Assembly (NCBI RefSeq): GCF_013376105.1
Contig: NZ_JAAMFM010000021.1
Coordinates: 1-64,000, forward strand
DNA: 64,000 nt
Source: Arthrobacter wenxiniae
GTDB taxonomy: Bacteria; Actinomycetota; Actinomycetes; Actinomycetales; Micrococcaceae
Direction of reading: 5' to 3'
Shown here: piece by piece, positions 36,073 through 45,360 of the stretch
Layout of the letters: each line of letters begins with the position of its first letter
Numbering within the stretch: the first letter of the stretch is position 1
Notes under the pieces: model-generated
What the model saw: the letters and a program-made list of their open reading frames with translations, nothing else
Database searches by the model: none
Told to the model about the DNA's origin: nothing
Program-made: the position numbers and the translations under genes

Positions 36073-37143
36073 ATGGTCCCGACTTCGCATCAACGCGAGC
36101 AACACGCTCCCGAAAAGCGGAACGACAATTCCGTGCGCGAACCTCCGGCACGGGCGCTGCTGGCGTCGGTCGTGCGCCTCTCCCACGTGATCCACGGTGT
36201 CCGCACGCGGGTGGCGGGAGCCAGCGGCTTCACCCCCACAATCGTCGCCTATCCGGGCTACGGCAGCACCACCTGGGTGCGTGTGCTCGCCCGGGTGGTG
36301 CTCACCAGCAAGCCCGCCGCCGCCAGTGGGACGGTCCGCGGATGGCATGCCTTCACCAGCGTGCCCGTCCCCCGCAGCGAGGTCGCGGTGGAAATCGGCG
36401 GCGTCATCCACCCGGTCCGAGCAGACGACGGTGGACTTGTGGACGAGGTCCTGCAAATCTCCCTCGCACCGGGCTGGCACCCCGTCGTCCTGCGCAGCCC
36501 GGAGACGGCCCCCGCCGAGGCCCAGGTCCTGGTCGTGGCGCCGGACGCCACGTTCGGCATCGTAAGCGACATCGACGACACCGTCATGGTGACGGCGCTG
36601 CCCAGGCCCCTGCTGGCCTTTTGGAACACCTTGGTCGTCAGCGAGCGGGCACGTACGCCCACCCCCGGCATGGCGGTGCTGCTGGACCGGATCGTGGCCA
36701 GGCACCCCGAGACACCCGTCCTCTATCTGTCCACCGGGCCGTGGAATGTTGCGCCGGCCCTCGCTCGATTCCTGGCACGGAACCTATATCCGAAGGGCGT
36801 CCTGCTGCTCACCGACTGGGGACCGACACTGCAGCGCTGGTTCCGCAGCGGACGGGAGCACAAGCAAAACAATCTTGAACGTCTCGCCCGGGAATTCCCC
36901 GGCGTCCGGTGGCTGCTCCTGGGCGACGACGGCCAGCACGACCCTGAAATCTATGCCGATTTCGCCCGCGCGCACGCCGGACAGACCGCCGCAATAGCCA
37001 TCCGCCAGCTCTCCGCCGGCGAGGCCCTGCTGGCCGGCGGACGCGCCCACGAGGACGCCACCGAACACGGCTCGGTGCCCTGGGTGACCGCGCCGGACGG
37101 GGCCGGAATGGCTGCACAGCTGGGCAGCTACGGCTTACTTTAA
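36073..37143 (+). CDS. APP1-like phosphatidate phosphatase (DUF2183)
   Basis: A 356-residue protein with an N-terminal beta-rich part (TPTIVAYPGYGSTTWVRVLA) and the DUF2183/App1 catalytic region starting GIVSDIDDTVMVTALPRPLL, a HAD-type DxDxT motif. YLSTGPWNVAPALARFL and LLLGDDGQHDPEIYADFARA supply the later HAD motifs. Yeast App1 is a phosphatidate phosphatase; bacterial members are largely untested. ATG 36073 has GGAGG just upstream; an ATG at 35998 is also in frame. The divergent PLD gene would supply its likely substrate. Confidence 0.88.
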   Translation: MVPTSHQREQHAPEKRNDNSVREPPARALLASVVRLSHVIHGVRTRVAGASGFTPTIVAYPGYGSTTWVRVLARVVLTSKPAAASGTVRGWHAFTSVPVPRSEVAVEIGGVIHPVRADDGGLVDEVLQISLAPGWHPVVLRSPETAPAEAQVLVVAPDATFGIVSDIDDTVMVTALPRPLLAFWNTLVVSERARTPTPGMAVLLDRIVARHPETPVLYLSTGPWNVAPALARFLARNLYPKGVLLLTDWGPTLQRWFRSGREHKQNNLERLAREFPGVRWLLLGDDGQHDPEIYADFARAHAGQTAAIAIRQLSAGEALLAGGRAHEDATEHGSVPWVTAPDGAGMAAQLGSYGLL

Positions 37144-37449
37144 TCCCGGTGCAGCCAAACTTGTCGCAGCCATGCCAACGTGCGCCCGCGGCGGTACCAC
37201 GGCCCCGGATGCTACCCGCCAGCTGGACGGCATGGGGGCCTTTTGCTCCGTTTATGGCTCCCTGCCGAACACCGACGCCACCCGGCGCAACTCCGACCTC
37301 AGAGTCGCAAGGACCAGCGCTTAGTCGCCAGCCAGAATCGCCAATGTCTCGATCTTCTTGCCATCCACCCGCCCCCCTGGCCCGAGGTCACGGCGTAAAA
37401 CGCTCCTCACGGACGATAACCCGCACTGACCTGCGGAAGCCCCGCCCAC
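37144..37449. other. Intergenic, nothing recognised
   Basis: Convergent gap between the APP1-like gene and the aldolase remnant; no hairpin, gene or RNA signal stands out. Confidence 0.4.
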
Positions 37450-38031
37450 CTACGATGCAGCCGAGGTCACCAGAAGGTTTTTGACGGCTTCAGCGCCCTT
37501 GTCCGAGGCGAATTCCGCGCTGAGCCCGACGACGCTGACGCCGTCCTCCAGATAAGTCTGCGCCGTGGCGACCCTCATTCCACCTGTTGCCACGAACTTT
37601 ACGTCAGGGAACGGGCCTTTCATGGCCTTGACCCATTCCGTGCCGAGCAATGAGGCGGGAAATGCCTTGACCCAGGTTAATCCCAGCCCCTTGGCTCGCA
37701 GTATGTCGCCGGCCGTGGACACCCCGGGCAGGTGCGGCAGTCCCCGGCGGATGCTTTCGCGGACTACTCTCTCGTCAAGGCCCGGGGAGACTGTAAACGA
37801 TGCCTCTGCCGCGGCGGCGGCGTCGAGCTGCTCGATTGAGGTCACGGTTCCGGCTCCGACGGCGGCTCCGCGGTCCGAGGCGGCTCTGGCGACGGCGGCG
37901 AGGGTGGGGACGGCTGCGGGCGTCTCGATGGTGACTTCGACGTGCCGGACTCCCGCATCCCAGGCCCGGGTGGCGGCTTGGACGGCGTCGCTGGGGCTGA
38001 GGCCGCGGAGGACGGCGATGGAATTCCATGC
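37450..38031 (-). pseudogene. KDPG/KHG aldolase-family gene, 5' end lost
   Basis: The continuous minus-strand frame gives IAVLRGLSPSDAVQAATRAW, VRHVEVTIETPAAV, GAGTVTSIEQLD, FTVSPGLDERVVRESI, VKAFPASLLG (Schiff-base Lys) and FVATGGMRVATAQTYLEDG. This covers nearly all of a class I 2-keto-3-deoxy-6-phosphogluconate aldolase. Only the first residues and start codon are missing: the frame runs at about 38031 into an integrase fragment on the other strand. A shorter frame from GTG 37845 lacks the N-terminal half of the barrel. Confidence 0.85.
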
Positions 38032-38034
38032 AGG

Positions 38035-38250
38035 CGGTACTCCTTTGCCATGTTCTTGCTGCAGGCAGGGGTGGACGTCGACGTCATCACACTCTGGCTC
38101 GGGGACGCCGACATCCGATCAACCGACACCTACATTCATGCCGACCTCAGCATCAAAGAGCGAGCCCTCGCGCTGACCACCCCGGCCTCCATCAAGCCCG
38201 GACGCTACACGCCACCCGACACTCTCCTGGCATTCCTCGAAAGCCTGTAA
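38035..38250 (+). pseudogene. Tyrosine recombinase/integrase, C-terminal fragment
   Basis: RYSFAMFLLQAGVDVDVITL, WLGDADIRSTDTYIHADLSI and PGRYTPPDTLLAFLESL match the C-terminal end of phage/IS-type tyrosine recombinases. The HxxR box is broken (RY for RH) and Asp replaces the His of WLGH, but the tyrosine (TYIHADL) is kept. The rest of the gene is absent at the junction with the aldolase remnant. Confidence 0.75.
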
Positions 38251-38356
38251 CCATGCCGGGCACGTATTTGGTCGCGGTCCCACGAAGCCCGCCCCGACAA
38301 GGGGCGCACAGCCCCGTGGCGGCACACCACGGCATGGTTCCCCGCTCGGCATAGGT

Positions 38357-38384
38357 CAAGCTATCCCGACGTCGAGATAGCTTG
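38357..38384. repeat. 9-bp inverted repeat
   Basis: CAAGCTATC (38357-38365) and GATAGCTTG (38376-38384) flank CCGACGTCGA, between the integrase and transposase fragments. It may be a transposon-related hairpin. Confidence 0.35.
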
Positions 38385-38389
38385 GCAAG

Positions 38390-38960
38390 GCACACCTGCT
38401 TTACAGCGAAGACCTCGAAGCACTCAGGCTGCTCAGCAACGAAATCTTCATGGCCGAACACGGACGCCGGGGCGTCACCGGACGAACCTGGCACCCCGAA
38501 ACTCAAGGAATGACAGAGCGATGCCACCAAACCCTGACCTGGTTCCTCGACGCCCATGCCCTAAAGGGCCTTGTACAAGTCGCCAATCTCCTGGTCCGCT
38601 TCAGGGAGCACTACAACCACCGGCGGCGAGTTAATGGCGAAGCAGCAGCTGTCCCAGGAAGTCCAGCCGGCCCAGCCCGGCAAGCTCCGGGACCAACCAG
38701 AGGACGTGGTAAGGATCAATCGGACCAACCCGCAGATCCGCCACCGCGGCCTGATCTTCAGGGTGCCCATCCACACGGTGGGAGGGCACCAGCTGGTCAC
38801 CACCGCAACGGCATTCACGATGTTCAGCACCCTCGACGGGGAAGAAGGCCTCTACTTCCCGCTGCCGGTGCGCGTTGCCTCCAGCAAGCGGTTGATGCCG
38901 CTGTGGCAGGTCCACAGGGCCAGCGTTCGCGAACCGAGACCGGCGTGGATGCTGAAGCGA
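38390..38960 (+). pseudogene. IS481/IS3-type transposase debris
   Basis: In one frame, LEALRLLSNEIFMAEHGRRG, VTGRTWHPETQGMTERCHQT and LLVRFREHYNHRRR match the integrase-core C-terminal half (HPQTQGKxERxHQTL; FREHYNxxRPH). The frame then shifts, and GKLRDQPEDVVRINRTNPQI and QLVTTATAFTMFSTLDGEEG could be its C-terminal tail. No start, ends or N-terminal domain remain. Confidence 0.65.
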
Positions 38961-39116
38961 TGATCTTCATGGGCCAATGGTTGACATTCCTGACAGCTAT
39001 GTTCCATGTCCGAGTTGCCGCCCGCCCCGAAAAGACGGGTGCCGCTGCCGTACGGTACAAAGTACGACGGCGGTACCCGCCTTGACCTCTTGGCCCAGCT
39101 TCCGCTGGGGTCGGCC

Positions 39117-40178
39117 TCAGCTGTTGCCCGCTGCCCGGTAGAAGTACATTTCCCTGCGGCCTTTGGGTGCGTCCCACCCCTGTGCGAACATCCAGGACCC
39201 CTGGTATTTGAGCAGTCCGCCCCATGCCAACGATCCGCCAACGTTAATGGCCTTTTGGGTAAATGGTGCAGCAGTGTCATACAGGGCCTGGGCGGCAGCG
39301 AAATTGTTGTCGGCATCGCGGTAGAGGAAGTCCAGAACCAGTGAGCCGTCGTCACCGATGATGGCGCAGGAAACTTCATGAAGGGTTCCGCCCAAGGACT
39401 CGATATCCAGATATTCCTGTGGCTGAAAGTTCCAGCGGACCATGTCAGTGGACCGGCCCACGTGGGTGACGCCCCCGCAGCCTTCCGAAAGGTACATGAG
39501 GTACTCGCCGTCGATCGTGACGGCTTCGCCGCGGGCGTTGCGAGGTATGACGGCCCCCTTGGCCCAGTATTGGGAGATTTCGTGCGGCACGGCCAGTCCG
39601 CACTTTTCCCAGTGGACCAGGTCATCGGAGACCGCGACGTTGATGTCGCAGCCAACAGCGCCGAGCGGATGCACCTCGCCGCCTTCCCCGTTGGCCTTGG
39701 CTGCTTGGTCAATGGTCCAGATGCCGTTGTAGAACATGTAGTAGCGGCCGTCGGCGGCGTAGACCTTGGGGTCCTCACAGCCCAGTATTTCGTTGTCCAG
39801 GGTTGGGTAGATCGCCGGGTTGGATCGACTGTCCCGCCAACCTGTTTGGGGATCGTGGACGGCGACACCAATCCTGCTGGACACCGATTCCTTGCGCGGC
39901 GAGGCGCGGTAGAACAGGTACAGCTTCCCCCCGCGCTCCATGAGGGAGGGGTTGAAGATGGAATCGGATGTCCAGCCTATTCCTGTGGGATCCGCCCAGT
40001 CCGTTGTCTGGGTGAAGGTAAGCGGGCCGTCCTTGCTGAACGGACCCACCGCCCAGGCGGGCCGTTGCGGGTACGTGGATGAAAACTGGTCGGTGGAGAT
40101 GGTGTCCGTCAGCGGGTTGCTGAATGTCAGGGCCTCCCGGTAGCTGTCGCGGAGGGCCTCCGTGGTGATCTTTTGCAA
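39117..40178 (-). CDS. Five-blade-propeller glycosidase-like protein (GH43/GH130-like)
   Basis: A 353-residue soluble protein. NPSLMERGGKLYLFYRASPR, GCEDPKVYAADGRYYMFYNG, VSDDLVHWEKCGLAVPHEI and VGRSTDMVRWNFQ are the repeated blades of GH32/43/130 propellers; EDPK resembles the catalytic-region motif of GH130. There is no signal peptide. The start is TTG 40178, behind a purine-rich AAAGAGAGAACC. It is the last gene of the minus-strand locus and follows the exported 686-residue protein. It may be a phosphorylase or hydrolase for the imported oligosaccharide. Confidence 0.82.
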   Translation of the reverse strand: MQKITTEALRDSYREALTFSNPLTDTISTDQFSSTYPQRPAWAVGPFSKDGPLTFTQTTDWADPTGIGWTSDSIFNPSLMERGGKLYLFYRASPRKESVSSRIGVAVHDPQTGWRDSRSNPAIYPTLDNEILGCEDPKVYAADGRYYMFYNGIWTIDQAAKANGEGGEVHPLGAVGCDINVAVSDDLVHWEKCGLAVPHEISQYWAKGAVIPRNARGEAVTIDGEYLMYLSEGCGGVTHVGRSTDMVRWNFQPQEYLDIESLGGTLHEVSCAIIGDDGSLVLDFLYRDADNNFAAAQALYDTAAPFTQKAINVGGSLAWGGLLKYQGSWMFAQGWDAPKGRREMYFYRAAGNS

Positions 40179-40262
40179 GGTTCTCTCTTTCGGGAAAGGA
40201 TGCCGTGCATGCCGCCCGTTGGGACGCCATGCACGGCGACGGATGGTCTGCTGCGGGTGAGG

Positions 40263-42323
40263 CTACTTGCGGGCGAGGCCCACGGACGTGAATCCGCCCG
40301 GTGCCACGGCGACCCGGCCGGAATGGTCCCGCCCGTTTTGATTCGGGGCAGCGGGGACCGGCCGGCCCGATGCGTTGTAGGCGCGTTGGATGAGCTTAAA
40401 CCCCCGGGGCAGGTCCATCCGTCGTTCCACGGCAACGTCGGCGGCACTGACAAAGAGTGTCAGGGGTCCGGCCGGCCCGTCCACCGCGACAGTGGATATT
40501 TGCGGTTGGAGGAGCAGGGCGTCGATCAGGGCGGGTCCGTCGCTGCGCCCCCTGACGGTCACGGCCCCGGCGGGCAGGGCCCGCGCCAGCGCGAAGGGGA
40601 ACAGGATTCCGGGTGCGTCGGTGATGCCCTGGGCGCCTGCCCCGCCGTTGTCCGTGGCCCCCACATCTGCCGGTCCGGCCGTCCATGTTGTCGTCCCGGC
40701 CTGGGCAACGGCCTGGTAGACGATGGGGTATGCGTTGCGGGGCTGGTCGGCTGCGGGTAGGGCGATGGCCAGCGCCCCACCGGGCTGCAGGGCGACGTAG
40801 GCGCCGCCGGAAATGTTGGCTTCGCCCGTCCATGCCGATGCCGGTGTGACCACGGTGCCGCCGGTCACGATGCCTGATTCGGCCTCCACCACGGTTAGCC
40901 CGTCGACACCGATGGTCCTGTTGATGCCCAGCGCGCGGGCCTTGAGGCCGGGATTTGCGTCCAGGAGCAGCATGGACAACAGTGCATGGATGGTGGACTC
41001 GGCTCCGGAGTTCATATTGACGCGCCCGTCGCGTTCGATCCCGTCGACGGCGGTTCCCGTGGCCCGGTTGTAGGCCGGTCTTCCGCTCCTGTTTGCTCCG
41101 AAGTACCAGGCTGCGGCGATGGCGGCGACTTCCAGGAGGCCCGGGGCATTTGCTGCCTTCGCCGTTGCAACGAGTCCCTGAAGGCGGGAGTCGACGCCGT
41201 AGGCGATCTGGGCCTCGCCCGGGGTGGGGGTCCAGGCGTTGTCGGGTCCGCCGGCGGCCAGCAGTTGCGGCGTGAATTGCGCACAGTCACGCACGGCGGC
41301 CGGCAGCAGGTCCTGCCGGTCCAACACCAGTGCGGCGCCGGCGACGGCGGCGGGTGCCATTCCGCCCCAGGCATGCCACAGCGTACGGGACTTGGTCCAT
41401 GGCAGAATCGCACCAAATGGCCAGATCCCCACACCTCCGGAGGACATGGCGGCAATGCCCTCGGTCAGTTTCCGCAGCGCCTCCCTCGCGGAATGGCTGT
41501 CCGGGATAGCCCGGACGTACGCTGTCAGGCCCAGCACGGCTTCGGCAGACGCGTCCGCGCCGCCGGTGATCAGCCAGGCCGGGACCTGGACTCCGTCTGC
41601 CGTGTCATGGTTTCCGTATTTGGCCAGGCATTGCCGGTTCAACGACGCCAACGCCAGATCGAGCCTCTCCTGGAGGAAGGCGGCAAAGCCGGCATCGTGG
41701 GAAGCGAAGGCGGCGTAGCCCTCCCCGAAGGCCCAGATGGTCCGGGCCAGCCAGTACGATTCGGCCGAGTCGCTTGGATCCGGGAGTTCCACGGGTTTGG
41801 CGCTGGGGGTGAGGGATCCGTCGGCCTGCTGCCAGAGGACCACGTTGCCGGCGTGGGGGCCCGTGGTGGTTTGAAGGTAGGCAAGCGTCCGCAGCAGTCC
41901 ATGGGCCTTGTCCTTGCTGGAAGGATCGTCTGTCTGCTGCCAGTGGCGCAGGTACACCACCGATGCGCGCGCAATGTCGTCCGCGTTGAAGGCACCTTGG
42001 CTCCAGTAGCCGGTGACCGGGTCCTTCGAGCCGCCGCCCACCCGCGTGTAGCTCCCGTCGGGATGCCCGTCCGCATAGGTCCAGGGGGCCAGTCCCGGGC
42101 GAAGTCCATCCATAGGGTAGGTGGTGTGACCTGCCACCGGTACCAGCGGGACAGTGTCCAGGAGGAAGTTCAGATGCGAAAGATTGGCCAACGCCGGTGC
42201 GTCCGAAGGCGAAGGCGCCTGCCCGGGGGCAGCGGTCCCGGCCGCCGCCGTCGCCAGGGTTGCGGCGGCGGCCGTTGCGATCGAGGCGAAGGTGCGTCGG
42301 GAGAGAACAATGTGGGGATCCAT
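40263..42323 (-). CDS. Tat-exported protein of unknown activity
   Basis: A 686-residue protein with a twin-arginine signal (SRRTFASIATAAAATLATAA, residues 8-27). Residues about 60-460 have the helix-rich, Trp/Gly-rich look of an (alpha/alpha)6-barrel glycan enzyme: YWLARTIWAFGEGYAAFA, LWHAWGGMAPAAVAGAALVL, VNMNSGAESTIHALLSMLLL. A beta-rich region follows (VVEAESGIVTGGTV, YVALQPGGALAIAL), like a carbohydrate-binding module. I cannot name a family with confidence. AGGAG lies six bases before ATG 42323. Its place between two GH130-like genes suggests it starts breakdown of the polymer outside the cell. Confidence 0.75.
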   Translation of the reverse strand: MDPHIVLSRRTFASIATAAAATLATAAAGTAAPGQAPSPSDAPALANLSHLNFLLDTVPLVPVAGHTTYPMDGLRPGLAPWTYADGHPDGSYTRVGGGSKDPVTGYWSQGAFNADDIARASVVYLRHWQQTDDPSSKDKAHGLLRTLAYLQTTTGPHAGNVVLWQQADGSLTPSAKPVELPDPSDSAESYWLARTIWAFGEGYAAFASHDAGFAAFLQERLDLALASLNRQCLAKYGNHDTADGVQVPAWLITGGADASAEAVLGLTAYVRAIPDSHSAREALRKLTEGIAAMSSGGVGIWPFGAILPWTKSRTLWHAWGGMAPAAVAGAALVLDRQDLLPAAVRDCAQFTPQLLAAGGPDNAWTPTPGEAQIAYGVDSRLQGLVATAKAANAPGLLEVAAIAAAWYFGANRSGRPAYNRATGTAVDGIERDGRVNMNSGAESTIHALLSMLLLDANPGLKARALGINRTIGVDGLTVVEAESGIVTGGTVVTPASAWTGEANISGGAYVALQPGGALAIALPAADQPRNAYPIVYQAVAQAGTTTWTAGPADVGATDNGGAGAQGITDAPGILFPFALARALPAGAVTVRGRSDGPALIDALLLQPQISTVAVDGPAGPLTLFVSAADVAVERRMDLPRGFKLIQRAYNASGRPVPAAPNQNGRDHSGRVAVAPGGFTSVGLARK

Positions 42324-42371
42324 GCGAACTCCTAAGTCGGCAACGAACGAAGATGGTGCAAGAGGGTGGGG

Positions 42372-43454
42372 CTAGGCGCGGTCCAGCCTGGCCACGCCGA
42401 TCTTTGAATCCGCCATGCCGTAGAAGACGAACAGCTGGTCGCCTATCTTTTCGATGGCGGTGGGGAAGACGACGTTGGGCACAATCCCGGACCGTTCCTC
42501 CGCGGTCTCGGGCTCCAGGAGGGGTTTGTCGCTACGGGCTATCACGATCGAGGGGTCGTCCGCGTCGAGGATCATGGCGCCGGCGGTGTAGTTCACGTTT
42601 TGCTGGTGGTCGAAGGCGGACTTCTCCATGGTCCCGGAGACACCATGGTGGATCAGCAGCCATCCTTCGTCGATGCGGATGGGGGCCGGCCCCCCGCCAA
42701 TCTTGAGTTCCTCAAACGGGAATTCACTGAGCGCCACCTGCTTGTGCTTGCGCATGTGGACCAGGTTGCGGATGTCCTTTTGCACATCGTCGACGGCCAC
42801 GTAGGAGATCCAGATTCCGGGGCGGGCGTCCGTCACGCCGGCTGGAAGGTGGTCGCCCTCGCCTTCGCGGATCCAGCCCAGGTCCCACATGGGCCGGTGC
42901 AGCATCGCATACGACAGTACGCCGTCCGGGTCCTTGACGGGTTCCGGAAAGAAAACCGCGTCCTTGTTGGAGAACAGGTTCAGGTCCATGGACAGCTCCG
43001 CCTGGTACTCGAAGTGGCACGGGCCCAATCGCTCCCAGTTCCGCAGGTCTGCCGAGTGGGCGAAGGCAAGCCTGGGTCCCAGCGGCCCGTAGGCCACGTA
43101 GGTCATCAGGTGCTTGCCCAGGGACGGAACCCAGGTGAGGCGGGGGTCCTCAGTGCCGGCGTTGTTCCGGCCCCTTTCCCATCCCTCGTCGGGTGCCAGC
43201 ACGATTCCCTGGCGTTCGACGCCGGACGGGACGCCGTCGTCGTCGATCGTCACCTTGGCCAGGCCCACCCGGGAAACGTTTCCCTTCGCCACGAGGCGGG
43301 GCAGGAGGTATAGCTCGCCGTCGGGGCCGCGCCCGCTGGCCGGGTTCAGCACGCCGTCGGCCTCGAACTCGTTGCCCGGCTCAGGTGACATGATGACCCC
43401 GGCCCTGGTCAGTTTGAAGGGAACGGTGGGCAGTTCGGTGATGGAAAGTGTCAT
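42372..43454 (-). CDS. GH130-family glycosidase/phosphorylase
   Basis: A 360-residue cytoplasmic protein with the GH130 hallmark GTEDPRLTW (residues about 99-107), the proton-donor Asp region, and blades such as MTYVAYGPLGPRLAFAHSAD and WLLIHHGVSGTMEKSAF. GH130 enzymes phosphorolyse or hydrolyse beta-mannosides (beta-1,4-mannosyl-glucose, mannobiose, 1,2-mannosides); the exact linkage cannot be read. It begins 7 bp after the MalG-type permease gene, so it is in one operon with uptake of the sugar. Confidence 0.9.
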   Translation of the reverse strand: MTLSITELPTVPFKLTRAGVIMSPEPGNEFEADGVLNPASGRGPDGELYLLPRLVAKGNVSRVGLAKVTIDDDGVPSGVERQGIVLAPDEGWERGRNNAGTEDPRLTWVPSLGKHLMTYVAYGPLGPRLAFAHSADLRNWERLGPCHFEYQAELSMDLNLFSNKDAVFFPEPVKDPDGVLSYAMLHRPMWDLGWIREGEGDHLPAGVTDARPGIWISYVAVDDVQKDIRNLVHMRKHKQVALSEFPFEELKIGGGPAPIRIDEGWLLIHHGVSGTMEKSAFDHQQNVNYTAGAMILDADDPSIVIARSDKPLLEPETAEERSGIVPNVVFPTAIEKIGDQLFVFYGMADSKIGVARLDRA

Positions 43455-43460
43455 GGGAGA

Positions 43461-44378
43461 TTAGCCTTTTACGCTGGATCCAAAATCGGATGAAATGAAC
43501 TGTCGCTGGAAGAAGATAAAGAGGATCACGGCGGGGGCTGCGAGGACGCAGGCGCCGGCCAGTATGGCCCCGAAGGGGTTGGCTGCCGTGGCGGCAATGT
43601 TGGAGATGTAGTTGGCCAGTGAAACGGCCAGGGGTTGCATGGAGGCTTCCTTGGTGACGAGGAAGGGCCAGAGGAACTCGTTCCAGGGCCCGATGAAAGT
43701 CAGGAGGATGGCCGTCACAATGGCGGGCCGGACCAGCGGGATCGCAATTTGCCACAGGATGCGCAGCTCGCTCGCACCGTCAATCCGCGCCGCCTCGAAC
43801 AGGGTCGAGGGCAATTGCATGAAGTATTGCCGGAAGACAAAAACCGCAGTGGAGTTGATGGCGAAAGGCAGGATGATGCCAACGTAGTTGTCGGCCAGCC
43901 CGTAGTTCCGGACAATCATGATGTAGAGCGGTATGAGCAGGAGCTGAAAGGGGATCATCTGGACCAGGAGCATCATGCCAAAGACCACTCCGCGTCCGCG
44001 GAAATGCATTTGGGCCAGGGCGTAGCCCACGAGCAGGCCGAAGACCACCGTACATAAAATGACGCCGCCGGTGAAGATTCCGGAGTTCACCAGGCCTGTG
44101 AGCAGGTTGATGGAGCCGTTGATGTTGGCGTAGTTCGAGCCGGTCAGGTTGCCGGGCTTCGGGAATGCGCCGGCAACCGAGGTGTCAGGCGAGGTTTGCA
44201 GGGACCCGATGAACATGTAGTAGAAGGGGAACAGGAAGACAAACGCTCCGAGGGCCAGCAGCAAAAAGCTTCCAATTCCAAGGCTGCGCCGTTTTTCCGT
44301 TTGTGAACGGCGGCCCTTCGCCAAGGTCGGGACGGCGGCTTGTTCCGTCGCGCCGCTGGGGGTGGTTTCATTCAGCAT
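43461..44378 (-). CDS. Sugar ABC transporter permease, MalG type
   Basis: A 305-residue permease with six membrane segments and the EAA loop FEAARIDGASELRILWQI. It ends SSDFGSSVKG, a typical MalG-type tail. The ATG at 44378 is 5 bp past the MalF-type stop. It probably imports the oligosaccharide used by the GH130 enzyme next door. Confidence 0.92.
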   Translation of the reverse strand: MLNETTPSGATEQAAVPTLAKGRRSQTEKRRSLGIGSFLLLALGAFVFLFPFYYMFIGSLQTSPDTSVAGAFPKPGNLTGSNYANINGSINLLTGLVNSGIFTGGVILCTVVFGLLVGYALAQMHFRGRGVVFGMMLLVQMIPFQLLLIPLYIMIVRNYGLADNYVGIILPFAINSTAVFVFRQYFMQLPSTLFEAARIDGASELRILWQIAIPLVRPAIVTAILLTFIGPWNEFLWPFLVTKEASMQPLAVSLANYISNIAATAANPFGAILAGACVLAAPAVILFIFFQRQFISSDFGSSVKG

Positions 44379-44382
44379 GGCC

Positions 44383-45345
44383 TCACTCCTCTTTCCCGCC
44401 GACAAGGCGTTTTTGAATCAGGGCGATGAGCAGGACCCCGATGACCAAAACCACGCCCAGTGCGGCCGCAACGTCGGGGTGGCCCTGCAGGATGCCTTTT
44501 TGGTACATGAGGAACACGGGCGAGGTCGAGGCCCCGTCCGGGCCGCCGCCGCCGGTGAGCAGGTAGGGCTCGGTGAAAAGGTTGGCACCGGTGATGGTTG
44601 CCAGCAAAGTGACCAGGACGCTGGCCGGCCTGACGCCGGGAACAGTGATGTTCCAGAACTGCGACCATTTGTTGGCCCCGTCGATGGCCGACGATTCATA
44701 GAGCTCTTCGGGAATATTTTGCAATGAGGCCAGGTAGAGCAGGATGAAGAATCCCAGCTGTTTCCAGGTCACGTACAAGGCCACCGTCGGCATGGCCAGC
44801 CAGGAGTTTGTCAGCCATGAGGGATTCGGTGCAAGGGGGCCGAGCAGTGAGTTGACCAGCCCACCCTGCTGAAAGAGGAACAGCCACACCCCGATGACGG
44901 CAACGCTGGCCGTCACGTAGGGGACGTAGTAGCTGACCCGGAAGAAGGTTTTCAGCCGGCTGACCCGGTTTAGTGCGTTGGCCAGGACGAGCGAGAGGAC
45001 CACCGTCAGTGGCACGTTGATGATCAGGAAGACCCCGATATTGGCGAAGGACTGCAGCACCGCCGGATCCGTGAGGATCGTGACGTAGTTGTCGAAGCCG
45101 ACAAAGGGCCGATCCACCGCCACGCCGGGGGCCGTGAAGAAATAGCTGTGAAAGGAGATGTAGACGGCATACCCCAACGGAAAGGCCAGGACTGCCAGGA
45201 TGTAGACAACATATGGTGCACTGAAAAGCAGGCCAAGTGGCTGTTGGCCAAGGATCGCATTTCGCCTGGCCCGGCGGCCGGGCCGGCCCGCCACACCGCG
45301 GATGCGGTTGGTGGCGGACCCGGCCTGTTGGGTTGGGAGTGACAT
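44383..45345 (-). CDS. Sugar ABC transporter permease, MalF type
   Basis: A 320-residue permease with six membrane segments, a basic N-terminal tail and the EAA loop YESSAIDGANKWSQFWNITV. It starts 15 bp after the binding-protein stop. As in the fructan locus there is no ATPase gene nearby, so a shared MsiK-like ATPase is expected. Confidence 0.92.
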   Translation of the reverse strand: MSLPTQQAGSATNRIRGVAGRPGRRARRNAILGQQPLGLLFSAPYVVYILAVLAFPLGYAVYISFHSYFFTAPGVAVDRPFVGFDNYVTILTDPAVLQSFANIGVFLIINVPLTVVLSLVLANALNRVSRLKTFFRVSYYVPYVTASVAVIGVWLFLFQQGGLVNSLLGPLAPNPSWLTNSWLAMPTVALYVTWKQLGFFILLYLASLQNIPEELYESSAIDGANKWSQFWNITVPGVRPASVLVTLLATITGANLFTEPYLLTGGGGPDGASTSPVFLMYQKGILQGHPDVAAALGVVLVIGVLLIALIQKRLVGGKEE

Positions 45346-45360
45346 GGTTGGGCCTGTCTG

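Noticed and set aside
40986-42335. 449-codon plus-strand frame
   Set aside because: Antisense to the Tat-signal protein and rich in Gly/Arg; typical GC-rich shadow.
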